A stretch of 64,000 nt of DNA from Elysia crispata (taxonomy: Eukaryota > Mollusca > Gastropoda > Plakobranchidae): NCBI GenBank assembly GCA_033675545.1, contig JAWDGP010008106.1:62001-126000 (forward strand), read 5' to 3'. A model generated the notes under the pieces. It did no database searches. It saw nothing but the letters and a program-made list of their open reading frames with translations, and was not told the DNA's origin. This document shows, piece by piece, positions 60,801-64,000 of this stretch. The translations under genes and the position numbers were made by a program. Positions within the stretch are counted from its first letter, which is position 1. Each line of letters opens with the position of its first letter.

Positions 60801-60850
60801 AGTTGTGACCCATATTTAGCTATACCTTGCAACTTTCGCCTGTCAGCCAT
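36829..60850 (-). CDS. CNOT3: CNOT3, CCR4-NOT complex subunit 3, 19 coding exons, 726 aa
   Basis: Complement of exons 60826-60850, 59773-59840, 58289-58363, 58013-58102, 57615-57743, 57207-57293, 53749-53859, 53066-53174, 52700-52830, 49501-49551, 49007-49077, 47843-47967, 47102-47173, 44125-44426, 43252-43348, 41201-41480, 40095-40227, 37228-37353 and 36829-36927. Total 2,181 nt. All introns are GT-AG, and the phases close without a gap. CNOT3 belongs to the CCR4-NOT complex, which shortens mRNA poly(A) tails and represses translation; it pairs with CNOT2 and docks on CNOT1. Seen: start [10 protein letters not shown]-terminal Not3 coiled-coil region to about residue 230, Ser/Thr/Gln-rich linker about 232-510, and NOT box at the C-terminus ending YLEDRDLN. 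Length is near human CNOT3 (753 aa). A single exon set explains the whole protein; no missing residues are evident. Confidence 0.95.
37354..40094. other. CNOT3 intron 17
   Basis: 2.7-kb intron between exons 17 and 18. It holds the small pogo-like element at 38781-39393 and, at about 39640-39835, a stretch resembling 51365-51560. Otherwise AT-rich without recognisable features. Confidence 0.5.
38781..39393. mobile_element. Non-autonomous pogo/Tigger-like element (MITE), about 0.6 kb
   Basis: The left end reads CAGTACACCTCGAATC, and the right end on the other strand CAGTACACCTCAGTCTC; 11 outer bases are identical. TA follows the right end (39394-39395); the left flank is TG, so the TA duplication is imperfect. 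Subterminal copies of ACCTTGCATTCAA lie near 38805 and 39332 in direct orientation. The CAGT start and TA site fit the pogo group of Tc1/mariner. No transposase remains. Confidence 0.6.
41978..43086. mobile_element. pogo/Tigger-like DNA transposon with internal deletion, 1.1 kb
   Basis: The left end starts CAGTAGAATCACTTAAACCG, and the right end on the other strand CAGTAGAATCACTTTAAACC: 24-bp terminal repeats with one gap. TA precedes the left end (41976-41977); CA follows the right, so one copy of the TA duplication has mutated. Inside is a transposase N-terminus on the minus strand (42392 to about 42065) but no catalytic DDE region, so it was internally deleted. It lies in CNOT3 intron 15. 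Confidence 0.8.
42065..42392 (-). pseudogene. pogo-like transposase DNA-binding N-terminus (CENP-B type), interrupted
   Basis: Starts [20 protein letters not shown], with the first helix-turn-helix [20 protein letters not shown]. An in-frame TAG follows LPTT near 42195-42197. The same frame then continues into the second CENP-B-type helix-turn-helix, [19 protein letters not shown] then [15 protein letters not shown]. Only DNA-binding parts survive. In intact relatives they bind the terminal repeats. Confidence 0.75.
47974..48990. other. CNOT3 intron 11, no features seen
   Basis: Intron between exons 11 and 12. Only scattered A/T runs and no transposon ends recognised. The neighbouring introns at 44427-47101 and 41481-41977 are likewise featureless to my reading. 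Confidence 0.4.
50460..51729. mobile_element. Possible hAT-like non-autonomous element, 1.27 kb
   Basis: The two ends carry the 12-bp inverted repeat CAGAGGTGCCTA (50460-50471, and its complement at 51718-51729). The CAG..GGTG start is characteristic of hAT elements. An 8-bp target duplication is not evident in the flanks (GACTAGGG versus CTGGGGTG), and no transposase is seen. It lies in CNOT3 intron 9. Confidence 0.45.
53860..57206. other. CNOT3 intron 6
   Basis: 3.3-kb intron between exons 6 and 7. It contains the TIR element at 56341-56811 and a purine-rich stretch at about 53870-54060. No further exons are required, since exons 6 and 7 join in phase 0. Confidence 0.5.
56341..56811. mobile_element. 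Non-autonomous TIR element of unassigned superfamily, 0.47 kb
   Basis: Left end TACCGTATTC followed by a TTAGTAGCGCC block; the right end on the other strand has TACCGTATTC followed by ATAGTAGCGCC. Over 27 bp only about three or four positions differ. The interior is unusually C- and G-rich at both ends. Target duplication not clear, superfamily not assigned. It lies in CNOT3 intron 6. Confidence 0.6.
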
Positions 60851-63168
60851 GCCTTGAAATTGAAAAATAAGGTTGATGTTGCATGCTACAGATAAGCACG
60901 TCAACAAAGACAGCTGAGAACAAGCCTCGAAAGGTTTTTTGAAGCTCTTGATTAGTGTTTCTAGCCAAAATGGCGTTTACGAAGATCCGAATAGTCCGAA
61001 GCACTTATGCAAAATATCCTTCCTCAATCCATCTGTGCCATTTCTGAGAAAAAAGTAGTTCCCTGCTGCTTTATTTGATTTAGTTTACACGATTTTTAAA
61101 GAGGAGTCTACAGTGACATGAAGAATACTAATATTATATCTTAGCATACAACGCTCAAAGTTTTAAATGTAACAAAAAATTTATATCACGTTATTTGATA
61201 ATCTCGGATTAGCTATTGATGCGTATGAATAAATAAAAACAACAACCGGATACGCATTGCATATCATGCGCATGTGTACCAAGAATTGTTTACAGTGGAT
61301 ATGGTTTAGCTTCAAAGCATTAAATATTTTCTGTTTTCACTCCGTTGGCCGGAGTAAACGTTGATAGAAAATATTGAGTTAAATGTTAACCTTCTCTAAA
61401 TCTAGATCTAGAGCCTGCACGAGCAAATTTGTTTAAATTACAATTGCCAGCAGGCTGCCTCGAAATCTATTCTGTGCAAGTAAATGCAAGAGCAAATGAA
61501 ACGGAACTAAAGGTTCGATTCTAGATCTAGATCTAGATCTATTTTACTCATTTTGATTCTAAATCAAACTGGGTTAAGATCTATATCTAAAAATCTAGGC
61601 TTTGGATCTATCTCACATAATTTGTAAACAAATGTCATAAAAGATGAAGGAAGGCATACCATTTATATGTTTTCAGTCGCTTTGATGATCTTTTGTCTTT
61701 GCCACGGACAAATATATATGCCCTAAACAGACCAACATGCATTCATTGTATTCCATTTTACCTTGTTGCATTCTTTATAGTATTAGTATGAGAGATCTAA
61801 CCTTGGAGTTAAAATCACTAGTGTTTACAGGAGAAACTGCTGTTTACGGAGACCAAGATAAATTTATATAATTGCCAGCAGCAGTAGTGCTAGCAGTAGA
61901 ATAGAATCAAAGATTTGTCACCAGAGGCAGAGGAGAGAAAATGGTCCAGTAGTGAAGGTGCAGAAAGTTAGGTCTATTCCACTCAGAATGAGAATTAGAT
62001 ACTCTGACCAGATGTAGATAGCAGTTACCGACACCTTTCCTCAAAGATAGGATATATATCAGACTCCTTATGATCATTAACATCCACCCCAAAACCTGCA
62101 TACCTGCCAGATAAACAGAGGCAAATTATCAAACCACCCCCACAAAAGCGAATTACACCCTGAAGCCATGAAATAAGTCTTTCGCTAAATAGACCAGTTT
62201 AATGGAGCTTGTAACTGATTATCCTGGATTCTTTGTTGAGATATGAAAATCTGTATAGTATGGACAGTAAGATATATAGCAAAAGTAGAGTAATACAGAG
62301 TAAGGATAAGAAACATTCAAACAAGTTGATAAAAAAAAAATTGCCATAGCCTGCCCACAGCCATTACCTAGGTTAAAGTTAAAATCCCTAACATGTTGGA
62401 AGATGTAAAATAATAATCTTGAATAAAGCATCATTTGATGCACTAAAAGCTTCACCACAGCTTAAAACAAAAGCTTAAATTAAATAGACATTAAATGGAA
62501 AACGGAAGGTACATGTTGTTCTGTCTTTGGTAGTTACAAGTGAATAACTTCTTCTATTAGTATTAGGTGATTACATGTATTATGATATCAAAGGGTGAAA
62601 TCCTTTTCCACAATCATGACAAGAACAACATGGCAATTTGAACTAAAACATTTAGATAGGTGATTACAGATGAATCTAGTCTTTGGGAGAAATTATGAAA
62701 CAGCAAAAGGATAAACGATATTGCAGGCTTGTGAAATTGTGAAGAAAATAAAGAGGTGAATAATTATGAGAAGGGTGTATGTCCGCTCCACCCTTAGTTC
62801 AACTGTGTGACATGTGGATGATGGAATGAAGTGGAAATGGATGATGGAGAATCTATGAGGACATGAGAGAGAAAGGATGAGTAAGTAAGTGGGTATCTAT
62901 CTCCCTCCCCCGGGGATAAGTTATAAAGGGTATGTATAAAACTGACAACCAAAAGTGAAAGTTAAAGAAACGAATCAACTGGTGAAGAAAAGTAAAAGAA
63001 TGATGGACTGAATGACTAAATTTAAGTGAGACAGTGAAGTAATGACAATGAGAATCAAAGTGATTGCTAAGTGGAAACAAAAATGATAATGGATAATTGA
63101 TCAACATTCTAGTGTTGTGAAGTTCACATAGTTATGACCAATTAAGTTTATGGTTTATCAGTTTGTTT
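60851..63168. other. Upstream region of CNOT3
   Basis: Holds the presumed CNOT3 promoter and 5' UTR. A YY1-like AAAATGGCG is at 60967-60975. Overlapping AGATCT hexamers run at about 61526-61562. From about 61900 to 63100 the sequence is AT-rich with purine-rich plus-strand stretches and no exon I can support. Part of it may be the long terminal repeat of the Gypsy element to the right, but its ends were not found. Confidence 0.4.
60967..60975 (+). promoter_or_regulatory. YY1-like site AAAATGGCG upstream of CNOT3
   Basis: Located about 117 bp upstream of the CNOT3 start codon, on the opposite strand. AAnATGGCG is the core of YY1 sites often found at transcription starts. The ATG in it opens a 25-codon frame (60970-61047, MAFTKIRIVRSTYAKYPSSI...), which could instead be the first exon of a divergent gene; neither reading is proven. 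Confidence 0.35.
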
Positions 63169-64000
63169 TCATGAATGTGGTCTCAGGACTGGTTGTTCTT
63201 GCTTCCCAGGTTTGTTATGAGGAAGAAACTGGGCCAACGCTGTAGGTAATTTTGTTGCGGCCGTCTCAGGGGGTGCTGTGCTATCGTCCTTGGTTAATCC
63301 TTTATTGTCTGACTTGACGGGATTTTTCAGGAAGGCCAGGGGTTGCTCGGCACCAGACTGTAGCTCCATGCGGTCTTGAAGGGGAGGTTCAAGTTGCCTC
63401 TCGGATTATGGTTCAGTCTGTTCTGGCTCCACAATAGATGGTTGTGGCCAAGGAGTTGCATAATGATTTTGGACACTCACGTTGTGCAGGGAAGTTAAGG
63501 GCGGCATCAGAGTATCCATAACTCTGAAGGGTTTCTAGCTGGGACAGCTTTTTTAAAAGGGGTGAACTTCCTCAGATGTTGTCTATTTCTAAGTGTCACC
63601 CTTTTATACGGACGACGTAATGGTGAAATTAGCGTACCTCTGTAATGACACTGCTGAGTTCCCATTTCTTGGGGTGGTTGCCAACAAGATTTTGGACGTA
63701 GACAAGGTCGCCTATCTTCAATGGTGTTAGCATCCGAGTGTGATCTGACCACTTTTCATGTTCTCTGGAATGTCTGCTATCAAGGGCCGTTTCTCTGAAG
63801 GTTAGTGTTTCTTGCCAGGTATTGTGAGGGCAGTAACGGCCCACTGGGATAGGGATTTTATCTCTGATGGGCCTGCCAAATAATATGAGGGCTGGTGATG
63901 CTTTGGTTTCAGGATCAATTGTGCTCCTGTAGATCAACATTGCCCTCTAAAACCTGTCGACGTCCAACGACCCTGACAGGCCTGTGTTGTCCATCAGCAT
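63169..64000 (-). mobile_element. Ty3/Gypsy LTR retrotransposon, C-terminal Pol fragment, truncated by window edge
   Basis: Minus-strand reading from the window edge. Integrase C-terminal region: after DNTGLSGSLDVDRF a TAG interrupts (63949-63951), followed by AMLIYRSTIDPETKASPALI, FGRPIRDKIP and the SH3-like GDLVYVQNLVGNHPKKWE. A frame change near 63640 leads to VTLRNRQHLRKFTPFKKAVP. A Pro/Ala-rich end follows at 63369-63169. These are typical of Gypsy polyproteins encoding protease, reverse transcriptase, RNase H and integrase. The copy is defective. The 3' terminal repeat should lie left of 63169 but is not delimited. Confidence 0.85.

Larger units (their letters stand above)
53066..60850 (-). 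other. CNOT3: CNOT3 Not3 N-terminal coiled-coil exons (1-8)
   Basis: Exons 1-8 encode residues 1-231. Family landmarks are [39 protein letters not shown] (split over exons 3 and 4), [40 protein letters not shown] and the acidic end [13 protein letters not shown]. In other species this part is helical and contributes to contacts of the NOT module. The Gln-rich segment in exon 7 replaces the KKKGDKDKQ-type stretch of vertebrates. Confidence 0.9.

Overview
This window is nuclear DNA of an invertebrate animal. It is AT-rich, and its genes are split into many short exons by long introns full of simple repeats and decayed transposons. The dense (AGATCT)n tracts, tRNA-derived SINEs, Harbinger, pogo-like and Gypsy elements and an I-type LINE would suit a mollusc or another lophotrochozoan. 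That placement is inference; nothing in the sequence proves it.

Three host protein-coding genes can be reconstructed exon by exon with consistent splice phase. (1) A plus-strand gene at 11267-18427, five exons and 384 aa, encodes a PH-domain protein with a long tyrosine- and serine-rich tail. It looks like an adaptor, but I do not recognise the family. (2) A plus-strand gene at 24855-33078, seven exons and 258 aa, encodes a classical short-chain dehydrogenase/reductase of the DHRS11 type with all catalytic motifs. (3) A minus-strand gene at 36829-60850, nineteen exons and 726 aa, encodes CNOT3, the NOT3/5 subunit of the CCR4-NOT deadenylase complex, complete from the N-terminal coiled coil to the C-terminal NOT box. 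Genes 2 and 3 converge tail to tail. One or two unrecognised exon-like blocks lie at 1471-2371.

Region by region: 1-478 is a 40-bp satellite. 479-2600 holds the doubtful exons. 2600-6250 is a 3.65-kb GACA/GATA minisatellite that stays open in all three minus frames but is not coding. 6616-10710 is a complete but dead PIF/Harbinger transposon with intact terminal repeats and a TAA target duplication. It carries a broken MADF/BESS gene on the plus strand, a broken DDE transposase on the minus strand interleaved with it, and three SINE-like insertions. 11267-18427 is the PH gene. 18428-24854 is its 3' UTR and intergenic DNA. 24855-33078 is the DHRS11-like gene, whose fifth intron contains an antisense I-type LINE (endonuclease, reverse transcriptase, RNase H). 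33079-36828 is the shared convergent 3' region. 36829-60850 is CNOT3, with at least two pogo-like elements, one hAT-like element and one further TIR element in its introns. 60851-63168 is the upstream region. 63169-64000 is the C-terminal end of a Gypsy polyprotein running off the window edge.

The genes do not form a joint system. They are unrelated housekeeping or signalling genes in a transposon-rich neighbourhood. I found no convincing new multi-gene system. The points most worth following are the unassigned PH adaptor, the interleaved Harbinger gene pair, the frame-open minisatellite and the unidentified exons near the left end.
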